Source: JBCCTX01 sp964468435
Lineage (GTDB): Bacteria > Bacteroidota > Bacteroidia > J057
Direction: 5' to 3'
NCBI GenBank assembly: GCA_964468435.1
Contig: CAYXVE010000060.1
Coordinates: forward strand, 1 to 28,196
DNA length: 28,196 bases
The position numbers were made by a program, and so were the translations under genes. Shown here piece by piece: positions 1-8,665 of the stretch. Within the stretch, counting starts at the first letter, position 1. Each line of letters opens with the position of its first letter. Below the pieces are notes generated by a model that was given only the letters and a program-made list of their open reading frames with translations, was not told where the DNA came from and searched no databases.

Positions 1-70
1 ATATAGAATTCAGATCAACAATATTTTATCATCAAATACTGTAAATCTCTGACTATTTAGGGGGCATTCA

Positions 71-100
71 TTGTGAAATGACCAGGGTTCAGTATTTTTG
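71..100 (+). promoter_or_regulatory. Bacteroidota promoter for the DUF4271-hemC-hemD operon
   Basis: TTG at 71-73, 19 nt, then TATTTTTG at 93-100, a full match to the Bacteroidota -33/-7 pattern (TTG-N17-23-TAnnTTTG). The last G lies only 6 nt before the ATG at 107, so the predicted start of transcription is almost on the start codon. The same TTTG creates an in-frame TTG that makes the reading frame look three codons longer. Confidence 0.7.
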
Positions 101-106
101 AATGAA

Positions 107-1666
107 ATGAACACAAATTTTTTTGTCCGTAAATCTGCCCTTGTTATTTATCTGTTGATGTCGGCCGGATACTGTATGCTCTGGAGTCAATCAGCTTCAA
201 CCCTATCTGAAGGTGGATTAAAGGCTCATGCACTTTTTGAACTCAATACAGCATGGCATACTGCTGCTGGAGAGTTATTGAACCTGCCTTTTATCAGGCC
301 TGTATCAGAAGCTCCATTGGCCGTCACATATCAATGGACATGGGATTGCCAGTTACCAGATACTGTGTACGTATATATAGAGGGATTGGCATGGGAAGCT
401 GACTTAACACTCAACGACCAGTTTTTATCGATCAGTTCCTCACCACTGACCCCCTGGGTGATTCCCATTGCCCGCGAATGGCTGGGCAATTCCCCAGCCA
501 ATTTCACACTCACACTGCGTGCAGGCAACGCTTATCCCAACTTTCCCCGTCCCTTCCTAGGTATAACCCATGGTGTGTATATAATGGACTCAGCACAACT
601 CGCTCATACCCAAAGAAAGCTCCTTCCACACAATAGCCTAGCAGATAGTGTCATCTGCTGGGCGCCTTACTTTGATGGGTCAATCGTATATCATGATTCT
701 ATTGCATTCCAGCACTTATGGCATATTCTCAAGCAACCCATAAATACCATTTACTTCCCCTTTCCTCCCTCAAGAAGACAACTAAGGTTGTGTGCCCATT
801 ATGATTTGAGGATAGCTGATCAAATAAATCAGGACACCTATGTCGCAATGCTAAATGATTATCCCCTGGATGAAAGAGCGCTTACCCTGCATAAAAGATT
901 CTGGCTCGATACGCATCAAAGACGGCTTAAGGATTATGAAGAATATTTTCCTGCTAGTTTGCCAATGACATATAGCAAAACGGTAAAGCCATGGCTGGGA
1001 ATGGGGGTCATCATATTTTTCCCGCTGCTGGCATTACTGTTAATCAAACTCACCAACAACAACTTCTTTTATTCGCTGCACCGACTGTTCCTCAAACCCG
1101 ATATATTCATCGACACCATCAATGATATCACCTCAGGAAATCCCGGATTCATCATCCTACTGATTTTGATCAAAATATTTACTTATACCTTTCTTATAAC
1201 GGTAGGGATTTACTATGTGGATTGGGCCAATTTATGGGAGGAAATGAATGTACTGAGCGAACAAAGCCTGTTATTCAGGATTTTTTATGGGATCAACCGA
1301 ACCGGAAAAATTTTTGTGAGAGCATTATTAATAGTCAGTACATGGCAGGTTTTCAAATATAGTCTTTTGAACCTAACAGGAACTATCTTTAACATAAGAA
1401 ACTTTTCCCTGTTAGGGTTTAACCTTGACATGGTAGGGATTCTACCCTATATGATGGCCCTCAAGATTCCATTAATCGTAGTGCTTTTTTTGCAGGAAGG
1501 CTACATCTTGTTGGGAATTTTATTTATCACCGGTTTATTGTTCTTTTTTTTGAGACAGATTTATGTGTTGTATTTAGGTTTGGAACGTGTTTTTAACTTT
1601 TCTTTGGGGGTAAAAATTTTATATATTTGCGCCTTCAAACTATTGCCATACATCATTTGGCTTTGA
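107..1666 (+). CDS. DUF4271 family membrane protein with large exported N-terminal domain
   Basis: A 519-aa protein of unknown function. I chose the ATG at 107 rather than the in-frame TTG at 98, which is part of the promoter. A signal peptide or anchor (about residues 10-30) is followed by roughly 250 residues that look exported and beta-rich. The stretch around YIEGLAWEADLTLNDQFL resembles the galactose-binding jelly roll of glycosyl-hydrolase-2 N-termini, but this is weak. After about residue 300 come five to six hydrophobic segments typical of the DUF4271 domain, ending in a terminal membrane segment. DUF4271 proteins I know are usually around 200-230 aa, so the exported half is an unusual extension. 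The gene lies 13 nt before hemC; DUF4271 genes commonly sit beside hemD in Bacteroidota, so co-expression with haem synthesis is expected. A role in haem synthesis itself is not shown. Confidence 0.75.
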   Translation: MNTNFFVRKSALVIYLLMSAGYCMLWSQSASTLSEGGLKAHALFELNTAWHTAAGELLNLPFIRPVSEAPLAVTYQWTWDCQLPDTVYVYIEGLAWEADLTLNDQFLSISSSPLTPWVIPIAREWLGNSPANFTLTLRAGNAYPNFPRPFLGITHGVYIMDSAQLAHTQRKLLPHNSLADSVICWAPYFDGSIVYHDSIAFQHLWHILKQPINTIYFPFPPSRRQLRLCAHYDLRIADQINQDTYVAMLNDYPLDERALTLHKRFWLDTHQRRLKDYEEYFPASLPMTYSKTVKPWLGMGVIIFFPLLALLLIKLTNNNFFYSLHRLFLKPDIFIDTINDITSGNPGFIILLILIKIFTYTFLITVGIYYVDWANLWEEMNVLSEQSLLFRIFYGINRTGKIFVRALLIVSTWQVFKYSLLNLTGTIFNIRNFSLLGFNLDMVGILPYMMALKIPLIVVLFLQEGYILLGILFITGLLFFFLRQIYVLYLGLERVFNFSLGVKILYICAFKLLPYIIWL

Positions 1667-1679
1667 AATACCCGCATTT

Positions 1680-2591
1680 ATGGTGGTTAGGATCGGGACG
1701 AGGAATAGCAAACTTGCTTTGTGGCAGACACAACAGGTAAGCGATCAATTAACTCAAGCAGGATTTACTTGCCATATCGTACATATCAATACGGAAGGAG
1801 ACCTTAACCGTGAGGTAGCACTGCACAAAGCTGGCTCATCAGGACTTTTCACCAAAGCGATTGATCGTGCCATGCTCGACCATAAAATTGATATCGCAGT
1901 ACACAGTGCCAAAGACATACCCACTCGTATCCGAGAGGAACTGGATATTCTAGCTTTTTTGCGCAGAGAAGATCCCAGAGAAGTTTTACTGGGAAGGGAG
2001 CCAGAAGTGCAACTGGAAAATTATTCCAGAAGCTGGGTTATTGGGACTTCTTCCCTAAGACGCAAAGCGCTGTTGAAGTATTACTTCCACCACGTAACGG
2101 TCAAAGATATCCGGGGTAACATTGACACGCGCATACAAAAGCTACTGGATGGCCATTATGACGGTATCATGCTAGCCTATGCTGGTGTCAAGAGGATGGG
2201 CTGGGACTCGATGATTACCCAAAAATTCAATTTACATTCTATGGTTCCAGCTGTTGGTCAGGGTGCAATTGCAGTGGTGGGACACGGGAATTATAAATAT
2301 AAAAAACTGGTCAGAGACGCATTAAATCATGCTACCACGGAAGTCGCAGTAACTTGTGAACGTGCTTTCCTTCGTACGATGGAAGGTGGATGTCATACGC
2401 CTGTATTTGGGTTGGCCACAGTTACCCATGACCAAATCACCCTCACGGCAGGTATAGCCAGCATAGATGGCGCAGCCCTGGTAAAAAAACAAGTAGATGG
2501 AACAGCAGAGGATCACATCAATATAGGGAATAATCTGGCATTAAGAGTATTGGAGCAAGTCAAAAAAAATCGTATAAAAGTACATGAGTGA
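1680..2591 (+). CDS. hemC: Porphobilinogen deaminase (hydroxymethylbilane synthase)
   Basis: Cytosolic enzyme that joins four porphobilinogens into hydroxymethylbilane, the step before uroporphyrinogen III. The 303-aa length is normal. The N-terminus has the family start IGTRNSKLALWQ. VHSAKDIP supplies the catalytic aspartate (Asp79), and GTSSLRRKA and DIRGNIDTRI form the substrate and cofactor-binding core. The family signature near the end, ERAFLRTMEGGCHTPV, contains Cys238, which anchors the dipyrromethane cofactor. The ATG at 1680 follows the previous gene by 13 nt and the 3' end overlaps hemD by 8 nt, so the two enzymes are translationally coupled. The segment after AVGQGA (AVVGHGNYKYKK) is less conserved than usual but does not touch known active-site residues. 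Confidence 0.97.
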   Translation: MVVRIGTRNSKLALWQTQQVSDQLTQAGFTCHIVHINTEGDLNREVALHKAGSSGLFTKAIDRAMLDHKIDIAVHSAKDIPTRIREELDILAFLRREDPREVLLGREPEVQLENYSRSWVIGTSSLRRKALLKYYFHHVTVKDIRGNIDTRIQKLLDGHYDGIMLAYAGVKRMGWDSMITQKFNLHSMVPAVGQGAIAVVGHGNYKYKKLVRDALNHATTEVAVTCERAFLRTMEGGCHTPVFGLATVTHDQITLTAGIASIDGAALVKKQVDGTAEDHINIGNNLALRVLEQVKKNRIKVHE

Positions 2592-3339
2592 TCATACGCC
2601 AATCAAACGTATTCTGATTTCACAACCAGAACCTTCTGACAAAGAGTCGCCCTATTTTAGATTAGCGAAAAAATGGAACATCGACATTGACTTTAGGAAG
2701 TTCATCCAGGTAGAAGGCATTTCCTTGAACGAATTCAGAAAACAAGGTATCAATCCACTGGACTTTAATGCAATCATATTTACGAGTAAAGTCGCCGTAG
2801 ATCATTTTTTCAGACTACTGGAAGAAATGAGGATTGAGATACCTGCAACGACTAAGTATTTCTGTGTCAGTGAGGCAACCTCGCGCTATCTTCAGAAATA
2901 CATCACTATCCGGAAGCGTAAGCTCTTTGTGGGTGAGCGTACTGCAATGGACCTGGTCCCTTATGTTAAAAAACACAAAAAGTCCAAATTTCTTTTCCCA
3001 TGCAGTGATGTACATCGAAGAGAGCTTCCTGGCTACATGCGTGAGAATGACATGGATATTACAGAAACTGTGATCTATCAAACTGTAACCAGCGATCTTT
3101 CAGGTTTGGATGCCACTATATACGATATGATCTGCTTTTTTTCACCTTCAGGTATTCAGTCTTTATACGAAAACTTTCCCAGTTACACACAAAATAATAC
3201 CATTATCGCAGTTTTTGGGCCAACGACTGCTAAAGAAGCTGAAAAAAATGGATTAAAAACGGACATAGTCGCTCCCAAACCCAATATACCATCTATGACT
3301 GCAGCTATCGAAAGTTATTTGAAAGAACGCGAAGGATAA
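2584..3339 (+). CDS. hemD: Uroporphyrinogen-III synthase
   Basis: Closes and inverts ring D of hydroxymethylbilane to give uroporphyrinogen III, directly after HemC. The 251 aa are normal for HemD, a fast-diverging two-lobed family with few fixed residues. Visible family features are an early ILISQPEP strand-loop, the NAIIFTSKVAVDHFF stretch that matches the usual 'xFTSxnAV' motif, MICFFSPSGIQSL in the second lobe, and FGPTTAKEAEKNG followed by APKPNIPSMTAAI near the end, the most conserved part. Its ATG lies inside the last codons of hemC (ATGAGTGA overlap). It is the last gene of this operon; 218 nt follow before the PorP/SprF gene. Confidence 0.93.
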   Translation: MSDHTPIKRILISQPEPSDKESPYFRLAKKWNIDIDFRKFIQVEGISLNEFRKQGINPLDFNAIIFTSKVAVDHFFRLLEEMRIEIPATTKYFCVSEATSRYLQKYITIRKRKLFVGERTAMDLVPYVKKHKKSKFLFPCSDVHRRELPGYMRENDMDITETVIYQTVTSDLSGLDATIYDMICFFSPSGIQSLYENFPSYTQNNTIIAVFGPTTAKEAEKNGLKTDIVAPKPNIPSMTAAIESYLKEREG

Positions 3340-3360
3340 TTTTTCGCTCAACTATTCGTA

Positions 3361-3387
3361 TTGAATGTAGTACTGTGAGTATTTTTG
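3361..3387 (+). promoter_or_regulatory. Candidate promoter upstream of the PorP/SprF gene
   Basis: TTG at 3361-3363, 16 nt, then TATTTTTG at 3380-3387. The -7 element is perfect; the spacer is one base short of the usual range. Four nt later an ATG opens a 15-codon frame (3392-3439, ending TAA). Transcription from here would give the PorP/SprF gene a leader of about 165 nt carrying this mini-frame. A second, weaker element (TATACTTG, 3499-3506) lies nearer the gene. Confidence 0.4.
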
Positions 3388-3557
3388 AAAAATGAAAGTA
3401 TTTTTACATCGATACCGATTCAAATTTTACCTGAAATAAGGAATGGTTCAAACAGTATATCTATCTGATTAGTTCAAAAAGGTGACGAGTAGTTTTTTTA
3501 TACTTGAATTTCAACTATAAAATCATCATCTTAAGCCAGGAATAAGATTTTTATCCA

Positions 3558-4529
3558 ATGAAAAAATATCTGTTGTTGCTTGTCTTAACTTCTTGCCTCG
3601 GGTCAGTGTCGATGGCGCAGGTTTTTGTGCAGAATACCCTTTATCCCTACAACCGGTTTATATACAATCCGGCGGCAGCAGGTATTTCCGGCGAAACGCG
3701 TCTGACAGTAATGGGACGTCTTCAATGGTTGGGCCTTGATGGTGCCCCCAGATTGCTTACTGCAAATATAGATGCGCCTCTGCGACTCTTTGATAGTGGT
3801 GTAGGAGCATATATCATACGGGATGAGCTAGGACCTCTGTCTACCACTGGTTTGAATCTGGCTTATGCTTATCACATGGAGTTGGGAGGCGGTCGCCTGA
3901 GTCTGGGAGCCTCAGGAGGTATTTTACAGAAAGCCATAGATGGAAATTTCGTATATAATCTGGACAATGGAGAAGATCCACTCGTACCAGCGGGGAATTT
4001 TTCCAGCAGCCAGATTGTGCCAGGACTAGCAGCAGGTGTTATGTATACTTATCCAGATGGGGACGGACAAGAAAGGTTTTACGTAGGTATATCGGGCCAA
4101 GATCTTCTGGAACCTTCAATAGATGATCTCACACTCAATCCAGGTCGTGGGAGTGAGTCCAGAGTCGCTCGATCCTTTTACCTATTGGGAGGATATAATA
4201 TAGATATTACAGACGATATCAGATTTCAGCCTAGTGTAGCAGCCAGAACTGATCTGATTTCTTATCAGGTAGATGTAAGTGCTCATGCTTCATTAAAAAC
4301 TTTTTTGGTAGGATTATCTTACAGGGCCTTCAGTAATGAATCAGTTTCTGGTATATTAGGCGCCAAATTATCCGATCAATTGTTCTTTGTTTATTCCTAT
4401 GACTTTGTCATGTCTGGCCTGAACGCTCAAAATGATCTTTCATCACATGAATTGGTGATCTCTTACCTCATTCAAGGCGGAGGTAGAATCAGACCTGGCC
4501 TGGATGATGTGATCAAAAAGAAAAGATAA
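3558..4529 (+). CDS. PorP/SprF family type IX secretion outer-membrane protein
   Basis: A 323-aa protein with a signal peptide ending near SVSMAQ and the family start VFVQNTLYPYNRFIYNPAAAG, which is diagnostic of PorP/SprF. The rest is a run of amphipathic beta strands rich in Gly and aromatic residues (YAYHMELGGGRLSLGASGG; GLSYRAFSNESVSGILGAKL) that fits an outer-membrane barrel. Family members work with the type IX secretion system: PorP in Porphyromonas is needed for secretion, while SprF-like paralogues each serve one secreted adhesin. Its position directly before gldK-gldL-gldM-gldN, with 261 nt between, favours a PorP-like core role over a substrate-specific one. The C-terminus ends in a basic tail (DDVIKKKR). 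Confidence 0.9.
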   Translation: MKKYLLLLVLTSCLGSVSMAQVFVQNTLYPYNRFIYNPAAAGISGETRLTVMGRLQWLGLDGAPRLLTANIDAPLRLFDSGVGAYIIRDELGPLSTTGLNLAYAYHMELGGGRLSLGASGGILQKAIDGNFVYNLDNGEDPLVPAGNFSSSQIVPGLAAGVMYTYPDGDGQERFYVGISGQDLLEPSIDDLTLNPGRGSESRVARSFYLLGGYNIDITDDIRFQPSVAARTDLISYQVDVSAHASLKTFLVGLSYRAFSNESVSGILGAKLSDQLFFVYSYDFVMSGLNAQNDLSSHELVISYLIQGGGRIRPGLDDVIKKKR

Positions 4530-4692
4530 TGGTTGCTTCCTCTTAATGAATCAAGCATTCTATTTAGAGATGAAATGTGAGTAAATACCCTGTTAGCACA
4601 GATATTAGCGCTTAGTTAACCTAATTCAGAGATTATTGGAAAAATTTTTACTTGTACACCTAAAAAGGTTTTTTGAAATTGATCGTACAATA

Positions 4693-4711
4693 ACAGCCTC
4701 TATGAGGCTGT
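4693..4711 (+). other. 8-bp perfect hairpin in the gldK leader
   Basis: ACAGCCTC, loop TAT, GAGGCTGT. It lies 79 nt before the gldK start and has no T-run, so it is not a standard terminator. It may be an mRNA structure in the leader or a protein site. The rest of the 261-nt gap before gldK shows no other recognised element. Confidence 0.4.
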
Positions 4712-4790
4712 CTAAATGCGGCACGATTTATGTACAAATTGAATAGTTGTTTCTCATTCAACAGTAATACTTATTGAAACTAGCGCAGAT

Positions 4791-5927
4791 ATGAAACGAA
4801 TATCTCTCATGCTTGCCATCCTGGCAATTCTCACACAAGGATGTGGCTTATTCGGTGGAAAACAGACTGGACATCATGGCGAACTTACGGGCGTAATGAA
4901 CCGTCCTACATGGGACTTCTATCGCCCTGTAGGTATGGTTAGAATACCCGCGGGGAGCTTCCACATGGGACAAAATGACCAGGATGTACCTTATTCACAA
5001 ATAGCACCCAAGAAGCAAATCACCATCAGTGCTTTTTTGATGGATGAGACTGAAATCACCAACAATCAATACCGTCAGTTTCTCTATGCTGTAACAGGAC
5101 AGGGTTCGGATGGTGATCAGGATTATTATTACGATAACCAGACTGACGGTGAAGAAATCACCCCATATCAGTTGGACCCCAATCTCCAACCTGAAGACAT
5201 CACGCCTGATACTACGGTTTGGACCAAAGATTTTGCATATGCCTATAACGAACCGATGATGGAATATTACTTCCAGCACTCAGCATTTGACGACTACCCT
5301 GTTGTGGGGATCGACTGGTATGCAGCACGTGAATTCTGCCGCTGGCGAACCCTTCACCTCAACAATTACCGAAAAGATAGAAAACTAGAAGATCTGCCCA
5401 GTTTCCGTTTGCCTTCTGAAGCAGAATGGGAATATGCAGCACGGGGTGGATACGAACATAAGATATATCCCTGGGAAGGTCCTTACCTGAGAAACTCCAA
5501 AGGCTGTTTCCTGGCTAACTTCAAGCCTGGTAGAGGTAACTACATCGATGATAATTTTACTTACACAGCACCTGTCGATAGTTACATCCCCAATGATTAT
5601 GGATTGTTTAATATGCCCGGCAATGTTGCCGAATGGTGTCAGGATGATTTCGAAGAAGCAGCTTATACCTATGTGAGTGATATCAATCCCCTGTATAAAG
5701 ACCCAAGATACCCGAAAGATGAAGAACGATTTCCCGGTTTCGAATCTGCATTCGAAACTGACCTACCGGACGTAAGAAAGTCAGTTCGAGGGGGTTCCTG
5801 GAAAGACATTGGATACTTCCTTTCTTGTGGAACCCGCTCCTATGAATATGCCGATACTGCTAAAGCCTTCATCGGTTTCCGCTGCGTAGTTACAGAAGTG
5901 GGTTCTTCTGCCTCAAGAAGATATTAA
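4791..5927 (+). CDS. gldK: GldK/PorK type IX secretion ring lipoprotein
   Basis: A 378-aa outer-membrane lipoprotein that with GldN forms the large periplasmic ring of the type IX secretion system. The signal peptide ends at Cys18 (TQGC), the lipidated residue. From about residue 45 on the protein is a formylglycine-generating-enzyme/sulfatase-modifying (SUMF1) fold: VGMVRIPAGSFHMGQNDQD, MDETEITNNQYRQF, FRLPSEAEWEYAARGG, NMPGNVAEWCQDDF and RKSVRGGSWKD are its classic blocks. In GldK this fold is structural rather than catalytic. Length and block order are normal. It begins the gldKLMN cluster, but an intrinsic terminator follows it, so it may be transcribed partly apart from gldL-gldM-gldN. 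Confidence 0.95.
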   Translation: MKRISLMLAILAILTQGCGLFGGKQTGHHGELTGVMNRPTWDFYRPVGMVRIPAGSFHMGQNDQDVPYSQIAPKKQITISAFLMDETEITNNQYRQFLYAVTGQGSDGDQDYYYDNQTDGEEITPYQLDPNLQPEDITPDTTVWTKDFAYAYNEPMMEYYFQHSAFDDYPVVGIDWYAAREFCRWRTLHLNNYRKDRKLEDLPSFRLPSEAEWEYAARGGYEHKIYPWEGPYLRNSKGCFLANFKPGRGNYIDDNFTYTAPVDSYIPNDYGLFNMPGNVAEWCQDDFEEAAYTYVSDINPLYKDPRYPKDEERFPGFESAFETDLPDVRKSVRGGSWKDIGYFLSCGTRSYEYADTAKAFIGFRCVVTEVGSSASRRY

Positions 5928-5949
5928 TTGAAATGACCGAATAACTCAT

Positions 5950-5985
5950 AAAGAGGTTTTTCTCTATCGGGAAAAACCTCTTTTT
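5950..5985 (+). terminator. Intrinsic terminator between gldK and gldL
   Basis: A 13-bp perfect stem, 5950-5962 pairing with 5971-5983 (right arm GAAAAACCTCTTT), with an 8-nt loop and ending in TTTTT (5981-5985). It is one of the strongest terminator shapes in the window and begins 23 nt after the gldK stop. Confidence 0.8.
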
Positions 5986-6004
5986 CAAACACTTTATTTT
6001 TACT

Positions 6005-6012
6005 TATATTTG
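6005..6012 (+). promoter_or_regulatory. Candidate -7 element for gldL-gldM-gldN
   Basis: TATATTTG is a perfect TAnnTTTG element 20 nt after the gldK terminator and 53 nt before the gldL ATG. No TTG is present at the normal -33 distance (the region reads CTTTTTCAAAC), so the promoter is incomplete by consensus. Confidence 0.45.
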
Positions 6013-6065
6013 TTTCACTTTTCTCAAATTATCTGGCAACTTAAAAATTTAAGGAACTTTTAACA

Positions 6066-6839
6066 ATGGCAAAGAAAAGGACCAGCTTTAAAAGCAAAGC
6101 ATTCAATTTTGCATATGGTATTGGTGCTGCTATCGTAATTATAGGAGCGCTTTTTAAGATCATTCACCTTCCATTTGCAAACGAATTACTTATCCTGGGA
6201 ATGGGTACTGAGGCGATTATATTCTTTTTATCTGCATTTGACGCACCCAAAGAAGATTATGAATGGGAGAAAGTGTATCCATCATTGTCTGACGATTCGC
6301 TGGCGAGCCCTGCCCCCCAGCAGGTAGATACCTCATGGAGCAAGAATCTGGATCAATTGGATGGAAACGTTTTTGGTCAATTGTCCAACACACTCGAGGG
6401 ATTGAATACCAATGTGAGCCGTCTCTCTACGGTAGCGGATGCAGCCGGCGCAACCAATGAGTATGCAATGAAGATCAAAGAGGCTTCAGGCAAGATCGAC
6501 AACCTCAGCCGTAGCTACTCTGTAGCCGTGGATTCTATGAGTGGATTTGCAAATGCTGCAGCAGATGCAAGAGCTTACCATGAACAAGTACAGAAAGTCA
6601 CCCGCAACCTGAGTTCTTTGAACTCTATCTACGAACTGGAATTACAGGATGCCAAGACTCACTTGAAATCTCTGAATCAGTTTTATGCCAGCATGACTGA
6701 GGCCATGCAAAACATGTCTGCAGCCAGCAAAGATGCAGAGGCTTACAAGCAAGGAATGGCAGAACTGAACAGAAATATTACGAGGTTGAACCGCGTATAC
6801 GGTAATATTCTCTCTGCTATGTCAGGAAACATGCAGTAA
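6066..6839 (+). CDS. gldL: GldL, proton-driven motor subunit of type IX secretion
   Basis: A 257-aa inner-membrane protein that with GldM converts the proton gradient into motion for gliding and for secretion. Two membrane helices lie at about residues 13-33 (FAYGIGAAIVIIGALFKIIH) and 39-58 (NELLILGMGTEAIIFFLSAF). The second contains Glu49, the same position as the functionally critical membrane glutamate reported for Flavobacterium johnsoniae GldL. After a DAPKEDYEWEKVYP linker, the cytoplasmic part is predicted coiled coil (long helices with NLSRSYSVAVDSMSGFANAA repeats). gldM follows after 52 nt, and the two proteins form the 5:2 motor complex. Confidence 0.95.
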   Translation: MAKKRTSFKSKAFNFAYGIGAAIVIIGALFKIIHLPFANELLILGMGTEAIIFFLSAFDAPKEDYEWEKVYPSLSDDSLASPAPQQVDTSWSKNLDQLDGNVFGQLSNTLEGLNTNVSRLSTVADAAGATNEYAMKIKEASGKIDNLSRSYSVAVDSMSGFANAAADARAYHEQVQKVTRNLSSLNSIYELELQDAKTHLKSLNQFYASMTEAMQNMSAASKDAEAYKQGMAELNRNITRLNRVYGNILSAMSGNMQ

Positions 6840-6891
6840 GAGTCTGAGACTTATTGAACTTACTTTGTGTTAATCAAAAAAATTATACATC

Positions 6892-8568
6892 ATGGCTTCA
6901 GGAAAATTATCTCCCCGCCAGAAAATGATCAACATGATGTATCTCGTACTTTTGGCACTTCTGGCTCTAAATGTCAGTAAAGAAGTACTTGATGCATTTG
7001 ATATCATCCGCGGAAAACTCAATAAATCAGCAGTAACGGCAAACGATAATGCCGATGCTTTCATGTCCAACATGAAAGAAACGATCAACGAAGAGATCGA
7101 AAATGAAAATAAGCGCATTAATGAAGGCTTGCTGGATTCACTGGATATTATCAAATCTAGAACCAATGAATTGATCGGAAAAATCAATGATCATATTGTT
7201 CAGATGGAACAGATAGCTGGAATAGACCCTGAAACAGGCGAACTGGAAAGAAAAGATGAGATTGAAGCGAATTACCAATACTGGATGGGCAATAACGACG
7301 CTGCAAATGAAGGAAGAGGGAATGGAGAGGCTGCACAGTTGAAAAATGAAATCAACGAATACTTTACCTTCATCAACGAAATAGAAAAAATCAACACCAA
7401 GGATCCTCAGGCCAGAGCATCACTTGAACCCACTACACTTCCTAGTAAAATGGAAGGTAAAGGAGGGCAACTGAAAAGTTGGGAGCGATATCACTTTGAT
7501 GGTCCAGTGGTAGGTAACATCGCTATTCTCGAAGCATTCAAGTCCGATGTATATGAAGAGCAGAAAAAATTGCTTGACTTACTGAATTCACGTCTGGGTG
7601 TTGCAACCTTTAAGGTTGATAAGGTTATCCCACTGAATTCCCCCGTATCGACCATCGTACCCGCAGGATTGCCCTTTCAGACCAAGCTGGCAGTAGCTAT
7701 GTCTTCTTCTACGCTGAAACCTTCGTTTAATTCCTCCAATGGGTCGATCGAAAAACAGGATGATGGTACGGCTATGCTGACGATCAGTGCTAATGGAGGG
7801 GTAATCCCCAAAGGTAAGAGTGAAGGCGTACAGTCGTATTCAGCTACCATACAGGTGCCTAAGGCAACTGGTGGATTTGAGACACTTCCTGTTGAAGGGC
7901 AGTTTACCGTACGTAAACCCGAAGTGCAAATCACCTCCGCTGCCATCCAGAACATGTATAGAAATTGTGCAAATGATGTGAATATCAATGTACCAGCTTT
8001 AGGAGATTTTTATAACCCCAAAGTTGCTGCAAGTTCTGCACAGGTAATTACTACACCAGAAGATCGCAAGCTGTTCCGGATTATTCCAACGGGTAAACAG
8101 TGCGTCCTCTCAGTCTCCAATGTATTGAATGGCCAAACAACCAAGATCGACGATGTAGTTTATAAGGTAATCGAACCTCCTAAACCAACGCTTGATTTTG
8201 CGATCAATAATTCAAGAACCGATGGTTCTACTCCCGTTCCCAAAGGTAGCCGGGTTCAGGTGAGACTGGTACCAGACGAAGACTTCAAAGCTGCGCTTCC
8301 ACTTGATGCACGCTATGGTATCACTGCGATCAATGTGAAAGCCCAGCTTTCACTGGGACCTCCACAGACGGTAAATACCCTGGGCGGTAGCAGTGATGCA
8401 ACGCAGGTTATTAATATACCTTTGGGTTCGCGTGTACAGCAGGCTCCGTCTAATACCAAGATCTATATTGAGATCGAAGATATTTATCGTACCAACTTTC
8501 AAGGTAAACGCATTCCTGATAAGCGCTTCTACGCTTCTGAGAAGATCTTCTCTTTTGTTGTGAAATAG
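6892..8568 (+). CDS. gldM: GldM, periplasm-spanning motor subunit of type IX secretion
   Basis: A 558-aa partner of GldL. The family start MASGKLSPRQKMINMMYLVLLALLALNVSKEVLDAF gives one membrane helix (about residues 13-30) running straight into a long periplasmic helical part (about 35-230, the D1 region). Beta domains follow (D2-D4; e.g. SPVSTIVPAGLPFQTKLAV, then KPEVQITSAAIQNMYRNCANDVNINVPALG). The C-terminal domain contacts the GldK-GldN ring and passes on the motor's movement. The length is slightly above the typical 510-530 aa, with no obvious insertion. The 97-nt gap to gldN has no terminator, so the two are probably co-transcribed. Confidence 0.95.
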   Translation: MASGKLSPRQKMINMMYLVLLALLALNVSKEVLDAFDIIRGKLNKSAVTANDNADAFMSNMKETINEEIENENKRINEGLLDSLDIIKSRTNELIGKINDHIVQMEQIAGIDPETGELERKDEIEANYQYWMGNNDAANEGRGNGEAAQLKNEINEYFTFINEIEKINTKDPQARASLEPTTLPSKMEGKGGQLKSWERYHFDGPVVGNIAILEAFKSDVYEEQKKLLDLLNSRLGVATFKVDKVIPLNSPVSTIVPAGLPFQTKLAVAMSSSTLKPSFNSSNGSIEKQDDGTAMLTISANGGVIPKGKSEGVQSYSATIQVPKATGGFETLPVEGQFTVRKPEVQITSAAIQNMYRNCANDVNINVPALGDFYNPKVAASSAQVITTPEDRKLFRIIPTGKQCVLSVSNVLNGQTTKIDDVVYKVIEPPKPTLDFAINNSRTDGSTPVPKGSRVQVRLVPDEDFKAALPLDARYGITAINVKAQLSLGPPQTVNTLGGSSDATQVINIPLGSRVQQAPSNTKIYIEIEDIYRTNFQGKRIPDKRFYASEKIFSFVVK

Positions 8569-8665
8569 CCAACAGGATGTGTAATATTTATGGGACAGAA
8601 TTTGTATCTGGCATTGATTATGTTGTATCTAAGCGAGTACCCATTACAAATAAGAAATATCAATC

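Noticed and set aside
98..106. TTG start three codons upstream of the DUF4271 gene
   Set aside because: The TTG is the end of the TATTTTTG promoter element; the ATG at 107 opens a normal signal peptide.
4693..4711. Terminator after the PorP/SprF gene
   Set aside because: The stem is perfect but no T-run follows and it is 164 nt past the stop; kept only as a hairpin.
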